This document shows, piece by piece, positions 43,651 through 56,611 of a stretch of 64,000 bases of DNA. The notes under the pieces are model-generated. The model was given only the letters and a program-made list of their open reading frames with translations. It was not told the DNA's origin and did no database searches. The translations under genes and the position numbers were made by a program. This DNA comes from Sindora glabra (lineage: Eukaryota; Streptophyta; Magnoliopsida; Fabales; Fabaceae): assembly GCA_020226215.1 (NCBI GenBank), contig CM035231.1, forward strand, positions 55,084,876 to 55,148,875, given 5' to 3'. The first letter of the stretch is position 1. Each line of letters opens with the position of its first letter.

Positions 43651-45537
43651 ATTATGATTATCAGATCCAAAAAGGCGATGATGTGACTATCCACCGATAT
43701 ATTTTATTATTTCTTCACTTTTTTTATATTCAACCAATACATTTTCATAACAAATCTGCAGAAAAGAAAATGCCTTGGCCAGAAAAGAACTGAAGATTGC
43801 CAAACAGTAAGCTATAGCAAAACACTTGAAAAAAATTCATTTTAGTTATTTATGATTCAAAATTAAATCCAAAGATCAATTACCTTATTTATAAAATAGC
43901 CTAGGTTTTTTTTTTTTTTAAAGTGGTACAATGATACCTGATATTATTTTAAAGGTTTTATTCCTCTTGTTATGTCTAGGCTCAAATCTAAAATTTTACG
44001 TGTGCGTGTTAAATGGAGTACCATTCCTATCATTACTAAGAAAAGAAAAAAAAAATCCAGTTTTCTCCCTCTAGAAGTGCTTACTTTTACTTAGTCTTCT
44101 TTTCATATAATAACATACAGGTGATGGCGGCATTCATTCATCATCGACCTAGCTATTTAAACTGTTATTTTGATTCCAACAAATGGCTTCCTTCCTTGAA
44201 ACTACCCAGCAGCCATCATGGTGGTTGCTAGTTAGCTCAGAGGTTCTTAACCAGAGAGGCAACAAAAACTAGATAGAACTCTGAAACAATTGTCCATGTC
44301 ATTTTTTGAGTTATCTGGTTACATTTTCTTACATTCTCAGACATTTTTCTTTATGGCATTGACATTATAAGGCACCTGGAAATTTTTCAGGAGTTGCAAA
44401 AAATGGCCATAGTAGATTCTGAATGATATTTTGTTCATCCAATTTCATACCTTCATCACACTATTCAAGGATCAAAATTGTATATACAAATGGAATAGAA
44501 TATTATTCTGAGATTATTTTAACAAATTTTATAATTTATGAATCATTTTACTAATGTTTTATAATTTCAAGTGTCAAATTATTAATTTTGTCATTTTCTT
44601 ATTATTAAAATTTGACAATTTTAATTAATTTTAATTCAAGTAATATTCGATATCTCTTATGCATTTTACTACATCTAGAAGTTTAACTATTTTTACTGTT
44701 GCTATAAAAAAAATTGACAGCTCTAACTCAGATTACTATGCATAATATTCTGTTCGTGACTTATCAATATTTTATTACTTTCCTGCATTTGTTTTGCTGA
44801 ACTATTAAACTAATAAGCCACATTATGTGAATCAAAAGTCAAAACCTTACCTCGCTGATGATTGCAGCTAACCATGCTCTGCTTCCCCATGTTTCTTTTT
44901 TCATTTTTGCTGAGGTCGTCATGTTGTTTTACATCACAAATGAATTTTTTTTTTAACTAAATGATCAATTTGATATTTGCCTTCTATTTGTTTTATTCTT
45001 TGTCCTGTGGTTTGTTATGATATGTCTGGAAAAGTTTGCTTCCCACTCAGAGCTACAGGATTTGATGAACTGCGAATGATAACTGACACAAGAAGGAGCA
45101 TATCAACCCTATCTTATTTCATGTCTTGGTACCAGAAATAAAATTTGTTTCCTTTTCGTCTACATGGTCATCAAGGATAAAATATAGGGAGACAGACGGT
45201 AACGTATTAGTGCACCACTAGTTTTGGTAATTAAATATATTATTATATAATATGTGAAATTTAATTTAAAAAATAGTAGATTTAACATGTGGTTAGATCT
45301 ATTGATATATGTCAGTGCTGTACATGTTCTCTCCTTAAAATATACGTATACTCCATCTCTATGCCCACCATAATTATATGAAAATTTTTGAAAAATCATT
45401 TAAAAAAATTGAAATTATGTCACAAATTCATATATAATAACTAAATAATTTAAAACATAAATTCAAATTTTTAAATTTGCATACGGCCAACAATCACTTC
45501 AAATTTTTTTAACACATCTTCTTATATTGAGACAATA

Positions 45538-45560
45538 CTCCTCCTCCTCCTCCTCCTCCT
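45538..45560. repeat. (CTC)n microsatellite
   Basis: About seven uninterrupted CTC/TCC units, followed by a short CTT-rich tract near 45580-45595. Confidence 0.9.
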
Positions 45561-47347
45561 TCTATAATAAATTTAAAAATATTCTTCTTCTTCTTGTAAT
45601 AGTTGATCTCTACAAAATATAATAAATTTAAAAATATATAATTGGCAAATACTTAAATATCTTTATTGAAATGTATTATATATAATAAAGTAAAAGTAAA
45701 ATAATACATTTTAAATTCAAGGACAAGCCGCTATAAGATAGAGACCATTTCCAAAATTTATATTTTGTTTGTTTTATCGTCTATTTTAAGTAATAAAAAA
45801 ATTAATTTATAATTTATTAATTTAATTAATAAGTTATAAATCAATTTCTGGATGTGTTTTCTGTATTAACTTATTAAAAAAAATAAATTTTAATTTAATA
45901 AGTTATCTTAAGTAACTTATAACTTATAGGTTATTATCTTTATAAATTTTTTTCAAATCAATCCTTATTTTTTTATTAATTTATAGCTCATGTCCTTCTT
46001 ACACAATTAATTAATTTATCAATTATCAATTAATTTATTAATTACTAACTAACTTATCAGTTAGTTTATTAGTTATTTATATGAAATAGAGCCTTAATGA
46101 AAAACATCTTTTAAGAATATTACTCATTATTTGACATAATTAAAAAGAAATTTTCATTTCATTTCATTTCTAAAAGAATTTCTTTTTAAACTTGATTTTA
46201 AGTTAAAAAATAAATTTATTTAATTTCATTTATAATTTCAATTTTAATCATATTTGTCTCATTACGAAAGCTATCAAATTCAACAAAAATTTCATTAAAA
46301 TTCATTTCATTTGACTTAAAACACATATTATATAAAAAAATTTACCCCATTTCTAACATTTTATTTATTATAATATTATCAAAATATATTTTTTAGTTGA
46401 ATTACATATATTTTTCAATATATTTTCAACAAAAGAATTCATTTGCATATGAATTAAAAAAATATTTTTGATAAAGTTTTCAAATAATAGAATTTATTTA
46501 TAAATGAATTGAGATTATTTCTATTGTAATAAATCAATTTTTAAAAAATTATAATGCCAAACGAACCCTTAATATCTTTTATAGAAAATGATATATTTGA
46601 AAAAAAAAGTTGTTTTCCCATTGTCATGACACTATACATGACTTTTTAATCACAAAATAGGTGATATAAAACTATCACGTTCCAAATTTGAATGGCTCCA
46701 TATAATTATTGATAGGCCTAAAATTAGTCAAAAATTTTAAATCAATGAATTGAGTCTATCAATTGTTTTGGGTTGGCTAAAGTTAGGCCATTAACAAAAT
46801 TTTCTTTAATTTTATACAAACAAGCAATATTTTTCTATAAAAAATATTAAACAAACGCGATTTTTAATTTGAATGGGAGTTTAAAGTGGAAAAGCTCTTT
46901 ATCTCTTGTTTATTGCGGTGGAAAAGAAATAGGGAGCACATAACATCCAATAATAACTTGAATAATTAATCTATCTAAATCTCTTCCAAACAAAAGGAAT
47001 TATTGCCAACTACTAGTCCACATAAATCCAAAAATAGAAGATGGAATCCTTCGAATTTGCCAGGGAATATGATGCCAATTCCAGTGATTAAATTTTGCAT
47101 TGAAGGATATGGATAGCATCTTTTGGAGGGTCAAACTTAGAGAGTCCATGAAGCAAACATACAAGAATTATCAAATCAAATAAAATATGAGAGAAAGGAG
47201 GTTTATATAAGATGCCATTTTTTTAAAGGATATTCTCAGGTTTGTGCCATCATGCCAGTTAGATTGCCCAATTAATAATATTGTCAGTAATTTTGGTGAC
47301 AGCAACTAGCATGCAAGCTCATAAGCTATAGAAAGTGACGTATAACA

Positions 47348-47371
47348 ATATATATATATATATATATATAT
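47348..47371. repeat. (TA)n microsatellite
   Basis: About twelve uninterrupted TA units in intergenic DNA. Confidence 0.9.
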
Positions 47372-48399
47372 TCTGATGATTCAAATCATATTTAATGCTT
47401 TCGATGTTTTAAGTCGTAACTATAGTTAGGGTTACGGTTGCTTGCTTGCGATGCATTTTTCCTTTTAAATAATTGTGAGTATCATGAAAGTAAAAATGTG
47501 AATTGTGGACTGTGATAGTGGAATTTTGCTTTGTTTGTACAAAATATAATAAAAATTATATAACAACTATTAATTATATTATTTAATATTAATATTTTAA
47601 CTTAGCATTATGTTATATTAAATAAATTCTATTTCTAAGTAATTTATCAATATTTTTAATTTTTATTTTATCAAAAAATTCCATAAATAAGTTTATTGCA
47701 TTATAATAATACGCAATATTTTATGTTTGTGATTTTCAAAATAACTGCAACTATAATGTGATGTATATCACAATTCACAACTATAATACTGCAGTCACGA
47801 TACAAAATATGGTCTGTAATTTAAACCCATATATATTTTTTAAAAGGCTTTATATCTTAAATTTCTTTTCGATTCTTTATATATAAGAATAGGAATCTTC
47901 CCTTAACATAATACTTGTAGCTAATAGCTGCTATTGTTGTGTCTATTGTTTGCATCGGATTTCTAGTTGAGGCCATTTTGTCTATATCTTCAATAGAAAA
48001 GGGAAGATATATGTCAAGGTTGTGTTTGCCTCTCTAGAGGATATTTTTTATTGAAAAAAATGGAGTATTATAATTAAAAAAATAATATTTAGAGTTATAA
48101 TAATGAAGAAAAATAATTTTCTCTTTAAAAAAAGAAAACATTTTTCACAAAATTTTTTATATTGAATATATAAATTATTTTTTATTATTTTAATATTTTA
48201 TAATTATATTTTTACAAAAGATATTTTCTACTAAAGATCTTTTGCAATAAATAGAGAGTGATCCTTTTATATAATTTTCTTTTTTTAATTTTTAACAAAA
48301 AAACCTTTTTAAATATTTTTACAATAAGACCTATTTGAAAATTTGATAGTATAGAGTAAATTATACAATGGTCTAAGAAGGGCAGTGGTTGTCTCACAA

Positions 48400-51300
48400 A
48401 ACCCTTTAAATGAAGCTAAACTACAAGATTTAGCAGGGGATGAGTGTGTTTTTGAAACTCCATCTAGTATTCATAATTCTAGAGGAGGAAACTGAGACTT
48501 ATGTGTGGGAGATCATGGAGGATTACTACCCAATCTAAGTGAAGGGGATATATAGATATGAACACTGATAATAGCTTAGAAAATTTTATAGGTGACAACT
48601 TTTCTAATGAGGTTGATGATATTGAAGAATGTGAAGATTCTTAGTCTTATTACTGATTTCAGTGTTTCCTTCCTTTACTTTATCTGTATTATGTCTATTA
48701 GCTCCTATTTCTCTATTTTGTCTTGGAATATTCATGGCATTGTCAACGATGAAGCCAAAAGACAACTACGAACAATTATTCAAGTTAATCATCTTAATTT
48801 AATATCCATTCTAGAAACTCACATTCCATTCAATAGAATGGAATAGTGGTGGCAAAAGGAGGGGTTTAGTTTTGTTGCATTCCAAGACCCTAATGGTTTC
48901 TTAAGGAGTATATGGATTATGGGAGCTCACTCCAATCCAACATTTACCATTATCTCTTCTTCAAGCTAGCAAATTTCCTTTTCAGTGGATTGCTTTATGG
49001 GGAAATGGCTCTGCAGTGTGATATATGCTAGTCTAGCTCTTTCCCAAAGGGCTATTTTATGGCAAGATCTAAAACACATTACTGAATCTTTCTTTTTTCC
49101 CTAGGTAGTATTGGGAAACTTTAATGATATCTTTGCTAAGAGAGAAAAAAAGAGGTATTATCTATTATAGAAGGATGAATTTATTCAATGATAATATAGA
49201 TGCTTGTGGTCTTTTAGATCTAGGATTTGAGGGGACACAATTTACTTAGCATAAATTGATTCATGGCAAAGTAGTTTGTTCCTAAAAACTAGATAGAGCT
49301 CTAGCTAATATTTGTTAGAGAACCTTATTTCTAGAAGCTATCCTTTTTCATTTGCCATTGACCTATTCTGATCATTATCCAATTCTTCTTTAAAGAAAAG
49401 GACTTTTTGTTGTTCCTCATAATAAGCCATTTCTCTTTGAAGCTGCATGGATGTCTCATGAGGATTTTAAAGGGATGGTAACTAATACTTGGAATAATGT
49501 TGAGCTGGATGTTCTAGATAATCTAGCCAAGGTGCAAGAAGCTTGTTTAATGTTTAATAAAAATGTTTTTGGTAATATTTTTCATCATAAGAAGTGCATT
49601 TTAGCTTTCCTTACTGTTATTCAAAAAGCCTTATCCAAATCTTCATCTTCTTTCCTAATTAACTTGGAAAGAGACCTCCATATGGAATTCAATGAAATTT
49701 TTCTTCAAGAGAAGATATTTTAGTTAAAAAAATCTAGGTTTCATCACCTTTCTATGGGAGACTGATGTACAAAGTTGTTCTATACTACTACTCTAGTTAG
49801 AAGAATTAGAAATAAGGTGGAATGTCTCAAATTGTAGGCTAGTTCATGGACTATTAGTCAAGAATAACTTAAAGAGGTCATTTCTAATCACTTCCATAAT
49901 TTATTTTGCAACACTAAAGCCTCTCTTGATCAACCATTAATCTTTGAAGCTATTCCAAGGCTAAAAGAAAAGGAGATTCATGATTAGAAGTGTCATAAAG
50001 AAAGAAATCCATGAATCTATAATAGATATAGGATCTTATAAAGCCCTTGGTTTGGATGGCTTCCAAGCTATTTTCTTTAAATCTTATAGGGAGATAGTGG
50101 GGGGATAGTGTATGGAAAATGGTGGCTAATGTCTTGAAGGATGGTAAGATTCCATGGGCTTAGGAGATATATTGATTACTCTTATTCCAAAGGTGCCAAA
50201 CCCTTAATTAATTACTAAATTTAGATCTATCAGTCTTTGCAATGTTGTTTATAAAATTATAACAAAGGTGCTAGTCAATAAAATTAAACTCTTATTGTCT
50301 AAAATAGTAAGTCCACTTTACAGTAGTTTTCTTCCTAAAAAAGGCACTACAGACAACATTGTTCTTGCTCAAGAGCTTATGTATTACATTAATCATACTA
50401 AGGGGAAAGGAGTTATGATGTTCAAAATCGATCTTGAAAAGGCCTATGAAAGGTGGATTGGAAGTTTCTTGAATAGACTCTAAAAATGTTTGGCTTTCCT
50501 CATTGTATTGTGTAACACATTATGAATTAGGCATCTTAAATATCCTTTAGTATTCTATGGAATGGAGAAAAATTAGAGCCTTTTGCTCCTAGGTGTGGTC
50601 TTAGACAAAAGGATCTACTTTCCCTTTACCTATTCATTTTATACATGGAAATATTTTCTTTGCTTATTCAAAAGAAGGTTGATAGAAGGAGTGGATTCAT
50701 ATTTTTGTTATTACTGGTAGTCCCCTTATCTCTCATTTATTTTTTACAGAAGATGTGTTACTTTTTGCTAAGGGTACTAGGAGTCAAGCTAGAGTGATTA
50801 TGGCCTCTCTCAATGAGTTCAGTAAAGTCTATGGTTTGAAAGTTAACTTTCAAAAGTCAAAGGTTGTTATTTCTTTCAAAGTTCCCTAGGATGTGGTGAA
50901 ACATATCAGACTCATAAGTCAGTTTCCTTTTTACCAAGGATATTAGTAAATATTTAGGATTTCCTTTACATAGGAAACGATATAATAAATCTCATTTTCA
51001 ATTTGTTATTTAGAAATTAGAGTAAAAGCTTTTTGTTTGGAAAGGGAAACTTCGTAATATTGTTAAATGGGTGACTCTAGCTAAATTAGTTCTAAATTAT
51101 ATCCTTATTTACTTCATGCAATCAGCCATTCTCCTTAGAGGTATTTGTGATAGAATTGATCAAATTGTTCGCTGTTTAGTTTAGGGATCTCATGGAGAGA
51201 AAAGAGGGCTTCATTTGGTTAATTGGAAAATAATAACACAACTAAAAAGTGGAAGGTGGTCTTTGCATCCACAAAGCTAGAAAGACAACATGGAGAAGTT

Positions 51301-52843
51301 AGGTTGGAAACATATTCAAAAAGAGGACAGACTTTGGGTGCATGTTTTAAACCATAAATACAGAAGGAGGACTACCGCACCTTTAGATTTTCCTTACTAT
51401 TCTAGGATTCCATTATTTGGGGAGATATATCACTTTGTATAAAGGAATTAAAAGAATGTTTTATGTGCAAAATCCATTCAAATAGTTCTTTAAATGTCTG
51501 GGATAAAAAATGGCTAGGTTCTTTTTAGTTAGGAGATAAGGTTGATTCTATTCATCCCAATGATCAAAATCTGATGGTGTGGGATTTGGTGCATAACAAT
51601 GAGTGAAATTTGGAGCGGGTAAATACTACTATTCCTAATGAACTAAATTTTAATAATTCAAGCTATGCCCTTATCTAAATCTGTACTAGACAGGGACATG
51701 TTAGTATGGAATGCTGTTATTAATGGTAACTATTTTACCAATTTAGCTTATGTGTGGCTTATCCAAAGCCAAATCTCTTAGAATCTTTTTAGAGGAAAAT
51801 ATGGAAGTTTAAAGTCCTTCAAAAGGTTTATATGCTCTTGTGGCTTTGCTTGTATGATAGGATAATCACCAATGAGCTTTGGTTCAAGAGAGGCTTTACT
51901 AATCTCCGCTATGTTCAATCTGTGGGATTGAGATTGAAACTATTATTCACCTGCTAAGAGACTACCCAAGTGCCAAATATAGTTGGAGAAGTTTGGGAGC
52001 TACTCTTCATATCCCATATTTCTTTCAATTAAATTTCAATTATTAACTCTTAAGGAACATTCAATAATCAAAATCACAAAGGCATGTTGACTGAAGTTAT
52101 TATTTTTTGCTTACAATTTGGCAAATTTGGATAGATCACAATGAGTTTGTATTTTGTGATGTTTCTTACAATACCTCTTATTTAATTAAAAAGATCCATT
52201 CTCTAGTAAAAGTTTGTTCTTAAGCTTTTGGGTGGTATTATAATTATACTAGAGTAACGAGGTAAAAATTAGTTAAATGGGATCAGCTACCTCCTGGAAT
52301 TATTAAAATTAATATGGATGGGAGTTCTTTAGGGAATCCTAGTTTTGTAGGTTTTAGAAGTCTTTGCAGAGATAAACATGGCAATTGGTTTATTGGTTTT
52401 TCTAATTTTCTAGGTATTACTTCTAACAATATGGCAGAAGTTATGGCTATTTTGTTTGCTCTAAGTTACGCTAGGAGGAAAGGGTTCAAGAATATTATTA
52501 TTAAGACTAATTCCCAAGAAGTCTACAATTTCTACTAATAAGGAGTTAATTATACTCACTACCTATAGGGAATCATTCAAGATATCAAAAATTCTATAAT
52601 TGATATGGATACTATACAATTCTCCCATGTTCTTAGAGAAGGAAATTAACTTGTAGATTTTCTAACTAAATGGGATGCTAGTCATAATCTTAAAAGGAAA
52701 ATTTGGGAATCTCCATTTGTTAGTTTAAAGCCTCTATTATGGGTTGATATGTTAGAAATGTCCTTTGTCTATTAGTTTTTCTAGGTCTGTTGCTGTTTTT
52801 ATTTTTCTTTTCTGATGTCTTTTCTTTACCAAAAAAATAAATA
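48400..52843 (+). mobile_element. Degenerate L1-type LINE (ORF2 body)
   Basis: The plus-strand reading gives the ORF2 order of plant L1 elements. Endonuclease is at about 48715-49400 ('ILSWNIHGI', then 'SILETHIPF' and 'VVLGNFNDIF'). Reverse transcriptase is at about 50030-50900 ('FRSISLCNVVYKI', 'KIDLEKAYERW'), and the active-site block reads 'FFTEDVLLF' where FADD is expected. A Cys-rich zf-RVT region is near 51850-51980. RNase H is at about 52306-52772 ('NMDGSSLGNPS', 'MAEVMAI', 'HVLREGN'). An A-rich tail is at 52831-52840. Many stops and the altered active site show that it is dead. ORF1 is mostly missing or unreadable. The 5' limit is uncertain and no target duplication was found. Confidence 0.8.
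52306..52772 (+). pseudogene. LINE RNase H domain remnant
   Basis: The longest readable part of the L1 element. A 74-codon open segment (52314-52538) carries the first catalytic Asp (MDGSS), the Glu in 'NMAEVMA' and 'KTNS' where ETDS-type sequence with the second Asp is usual, so that acidic residue is lost. After a stop it continues to 'HVLREGN' and 'DFLTKWD'. RNase H domains of this kind are typical of plant L1 elements. A related, better preserved C-terminal piece sits in intron 11 of the right ABCB gene. Confidence 0.7.
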
Positions 52844-53050
52844 CATGAACTAACTCCTTAACTAACAAGCATTAAACATGTAAATAAACATAGGAACAAA
52901 TCACAAGGAGAGACTATGGTGTACTAATTACATCGATGCATCATTGAATCTTACTATTAAATTTTTATTCATATTAGGTAATATTACGCAAATAAATAAA
53001 ATTTAACAGTTTATCCTATTGGTGCACCAATGCAATAATACATTATAATC

Positions 53051-53663
53051 TATTGCACATTAAGTTGTATTTCAAAAGACCAAGTCCCACATTAGGCAAG
53101 TTAGGCTTCAAAAAGAAGGTTTATATATGAGATATCTCTTTTATGTAAAAGTGACATGGAAAGAAAGTAGTAGACTCACATGTGTGAAGTGAGTCAAAGC
53201 TAGTGTAAAATGATGGATTTGCCCCTTGCCCACAAATATCATGTGAGGTCAGGCCCAAGCCCATTTTTACAAAAGTAAAATTAAAATAATTTTTATTTTA
53301 CAAAATTTGATGCTTATCTACAAAATCAAATTTCAGCTTTGATAAAATTCAAAATGCTTAATGGATTTTTTTCTAATAGCTATATTTCCAATGATTATAT
53401 TTTATAGCCTATAAATAGTACACTATTTCTTTCATTTTTTCCACAACAACTCACATCAAATAGTTCTTTGATAAACACCTTTCCCTTTGTTGTTAGGTTT
53501 CTGTTACATACTTCTTATTCTAGTCGTGTAAACTCAAGAAAAATGAGTCTATTGAATTCTGGTGGGAACTATTGGTTCAAGCTTTACACGAGTGGTTTGG
53601 ATAGTTCTTTAAGGACAGTGACCTCTAATACACCTTAGACAACATAGCTAATTTTTATTAACA
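53051..53663 (+). repeat. 5' LTR of the deleted copia element (613 bp)
   Basis: It pairs with 55455-56606 over its whole length apart from the MITE. It includes a TATA-like 'cctataaatagt' near 53408-53419, in a position typical of an LTR promoter. The TG start is mutated to TA. Many substitutions against the other LTR show considerable age. Confidence 0.88.
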
Positions 53664-54760
53664 ATCTTGAAGAATTATAATGGCTATTATTGTTGTTACT
53701 TTTGCTTCGAACAATGATTAATCTTTAATAAATAATAGTCTTTCATGTGTTAAAGTGGAATAAATATGCATATACAAAATGTGAAAATAATGAATGTGTG
53801 ATATTAAGCTTATATGTTGATGATATTTTGCACTAATTTTAATATAGTATGTGAAACTAAAAGTTTTTTAACATCAAATTTTGATATGAAAGACATGGGT
53901 AAAGCTAGTATTATCTTGGGCATTAGAATTAGAAGAAAAAATAATTGTATCATGTTAACTCAAGAACATTATGTACAAAAGCTTCTTAGAAAGTTTGGCT
54001 ATCTAAAAGAAAAGCCTACTAGTACAGCTTATGATGCTAATACTTAACTAAAGAAAAATTTAGGGAACTTAATAAATTAGTGTGAGCATGCTCAGATTAT
54101 TGAGAGTTTGATGCATTTAACAAATTTTTCTAGGCCTCATAGTATATGTTGTGTATAAACTAAGAAGGTATACCTATAGTCCTAATCAAGATCACTAAAA
54201 TGTACTAGTAAGAATAATGAAATATTTGAAAGGGACCATAAATTATGGTATTTTATATAGTGAATTTCCCATTGTATTAGAAAGATGCAATAATGCTAAT
54301 TGGATCTTTGATTCAGATGAGACCAAATCCACTTGTGGCTTTGTATTCACCTTTAGTGGTGGTGCAATGGCTTGGAAATCATCCAAGCAAACAATTATAA
54401 CTAGATTCACCATGGAGTCAGAGTTTGTGGTTCTTGAGATGGCTAGAAGTGAAGCTAAATGGATAAGAAATTTCTTATCTAATATACTATTAGATACAAA
54501 ACCAAAACCTTCAATATCTATGCATTGTGATTGCTAGTTAACAATAGTAATCACAAATAATAAAGCTTTCAATGGCAAAATTTGATATATCAAATTGAGA
54601 TACAATATTATAAAGCAATTACTTAAAGATAAAATAATTTTTATAGATTATGTGAAGTTAAGAAAGAATTTAGCTAATCTTTTAATGAAACCTTTAGGTA
54701 GAGAAAAAATAATTGATACATTAAGGGAAATAGGTCTAAAGTCATTTTAAGAAATTAATA
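53664..54760 (+). pseudogene. Copia RT and RNase H remnant
   Basis: A short ATG frame (MAIIVVTFAS, near 53680) ends quickly. The catalytic YVDD is at 53813-53824 but is followed within a few codons by a stop. The RT thumb region continues in the next frame (53814-54047: 'FDMKDMGKASIILGIRI', 'YVQKLLRKFGY'), so there is a frameshift at the active site. RNase H is open at 54217-54537 ('MKYLKGTINYGI', 'STCGFVFTFSGGAMAWKS', 'MESEFVVLEMARSEAKW'). The C-terminus 'KPLGREKIIDTLREIGLKSF' ends at a stop near 54750. Integrase is absent. Confidence 0.88.
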
Positions 54761-55454
54761 TTGATGTTAACCCAACCTATATGATTAATGATCCAATGAA
54801 GTAGGCTCATATGAGTAACAATAAGTCAATATTAGTTTTGAAAGTGCTAAAATTAATTTTATGTGTCCCTCAATGGTGTATATGATTAATGCTTTAAAAT
54901 TACAAATTATATGTGAAGATGAGCTTAATTCTTAATGAATTTTGCAGCCCTTATGGATAGTGTATTTAATTGCAGTGTATACCTGATGAATTCACCTATA
55001 TAAGTGTGGAGTGAGTCACTCCCATGAGATACTGGCAAGATCTCTAAAGCACTCATAAACTACTAGGCATACATATACAAATTATATGTAGGGATGAGCT
55101 TGACACTTAATAGATTTCATAGCCCTTATAGGTGGTATATTGACAGGATCTCTAAAATACTCATGAATTATTAGGCACGTATATGGCCTATTGGCACAAA
55201 ACTGCATTGCACAAAAAATGTTTTACAAATATGAGTTAATTAGTGATATCACTATTTTACAATAAGAGATTATCGATTTATAAAAACTAAATATCTCACT
55301 AGTTACTCCGTAAATTATGTCTCTCTTTTACTAGGTTTGGTTTATAATCTATAAGACACCAAATCGATGATTTATATTTATTTGAGAACCCATTAAAGAT
55401 TCTTTACCGATTCCCTAGTTTTCTTTTATAAGTTTTTTGAAATATGTGAGGGGT

Positions 55455-56606
55455 TGTTGCATATTAAGTTGCATTTCAAAAAATTAAGTCTTATATTAGC
55501 CAAGTTAAGTCTTAAGAAAAATTTTATATATAAGACCTCTCTTAGAGATGTAAAATGGGGCCTATGACCGCAGGCAATGCGGGTAACCTACGGTCACGAG
55601 CTAATGTGGGTAACCTTGTATGAAGCCTGCATCATGCGGGCAAGCCCGTACGGGTAAATGCCTATGCGATCATGCCCGCAACCACGCAGGCTTGACCGCT
55701 GGCAAAAAATTATTTTTTTAATTATTTTTTCTTTATATTTAAGCCTAATATATATTAAAAAAATTCAACTTAATTATTTTCTAACAAGTTTAATCCAATT
55801 TCTATACTCTAATTCAATTTTTTTACCCAAATAATTCAATAAAAATTAAAATATTAAGATATAATTTATATATTATAAAATAAAATAATTAATAAAAATA
55901 TTTTAAAAAATACGGGCTATCCGCAGGCAAGCCTGCACTGCACGCGGTGCAATGCGGGCACCTTAGTGGGAAGCCTGCATTTTATATGGGCAAGCCCGTG
56001 CGGGCAAAAGCCAATATAAGCCCACTCCACCCGTTTTACATGTCTAACCTTTCTTTTATATAAAGTAACAGGGAAAGAAAGTGGTAAGCTCATTCTTACG
56101 AGATAAGTCAAAGCTAGTGTAAAATGGTAAGTTTGCCCCCTCTGCGTAAATATCATGTGATGCTAAACCCAAGCCTTTTTTGCAAAAGTAGAATCAAAAT
56201 AATTTTTATTTTATAAAATTTGATGCTTATTTGTGAAATTAAATGTTAGCTTTGATAAAATTGGAAATGCTTAATGGATTTATTTTCCAACGGATTTATT
56301 TCTAGTGACTATATTTCTAATGGTTATATTTTTAATGACTATATTTTATAGCATATAAATAGTGCATTATTTTTTTTCATCTTTTATATAATAACCCATA
56401 TTCAATAGCTCTTTGATAAACACTATTCTCCTCCTTATTAGGTTTCATTTTTTCTATTGCTTGCTTCCTATTCTAATAGTGTAAATTTGGGATAGATGAG
56501 TCTATTGAACCCTAGGGAATTACAAGCTTTGCACGAGAGGCTTAGATAATTCTTTAAGGACAATGACCTCTATCACACCTTAAACTTTCTAGGCAATTTA
56601 TTAACA
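55455..56606 (+). repeat. 3' LTR of the deleted copia element, carrying a MITE
   Basis: Homologous to 53051-53663 on both sides of the insertion at 55543-56046; without that insert and its duplicated target it is about 640 bp. It shares the TATA-like region, the 'gataattctttaaggacaatgacctct' block (here near 56545) and the end 'ttattaaca'. Confidence 0.88.
55543..56046. mobile_element. hAT-type MITE, 504 bp, with 8-bp TSD
   Basis: The terminal inverted repeats are TAGAGATGTAAAATGGGG at the left and, on the opposite strand at the right, TAGACATGTAAAACGGGTGG; they match at 15 of the first 17 positions. The flanking octamers are 'acctctct' (55535-55542) and 'acctttct' (56047-56054), 7/8 identical. 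TIRs starting TAGRGATG and 8-bp target sites are typical of hAT elements. Subterminal regions hold many GC-rich words such as 'gcgggcaagcccg' in both orientations, while the centre is AT-rich. It has no coding capacity. The 79-codon minus-strand open frame over its right end is an artefact. Confidence 0.88.
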
Positions 56607-56611
56607 TAATC

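Larger units (their letters stand above)
43651..48399. other. AT-rich intergenic DNA, microsatellites only
   Basis: No gene was recognised. Distal promoter sequence of the right ABCB gene is expected at the left end. The rest is AT-rich with short TE-like stretches, for example 48050-48240, which resembles the MITE-like family at 35549-35813. Confidence 0.45.
53051..56606 (+). mobile_element. Internally deleted Ty1/copia element with both LTRs and perfect 5-bp TSD
   Basis: LTRs at 53051-53663 and 55455-56606 both end 'ttattaaca'. The right one begins TGTTGC and the left one TATTGC. The pentamer 'taatc' flanks the whole element (53046-53050 and 56607-56611), which fixes the ends. The internal part (53664-55454) begins with a short gag-like ATG frame near 53680 and then jumps to RT and RNase H, so most of gag, protease and integrase is deleted. 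A G-rich tract 'atgtgagggg' precedes the 3' LTR as polypurine tract. The element could only have moved with proteins supplied in trans, if the deletion came first. Its 3' LTR holds a hAT-type MITE. Confidence 0.92.

Noticed and set aside
55917..56156. 79-codon minus-strand open frame
   Set aside because: It spans the GC-rich end of the hAT MITE and adjoining LTR, has no family motif, and crosses an insertion boundary.
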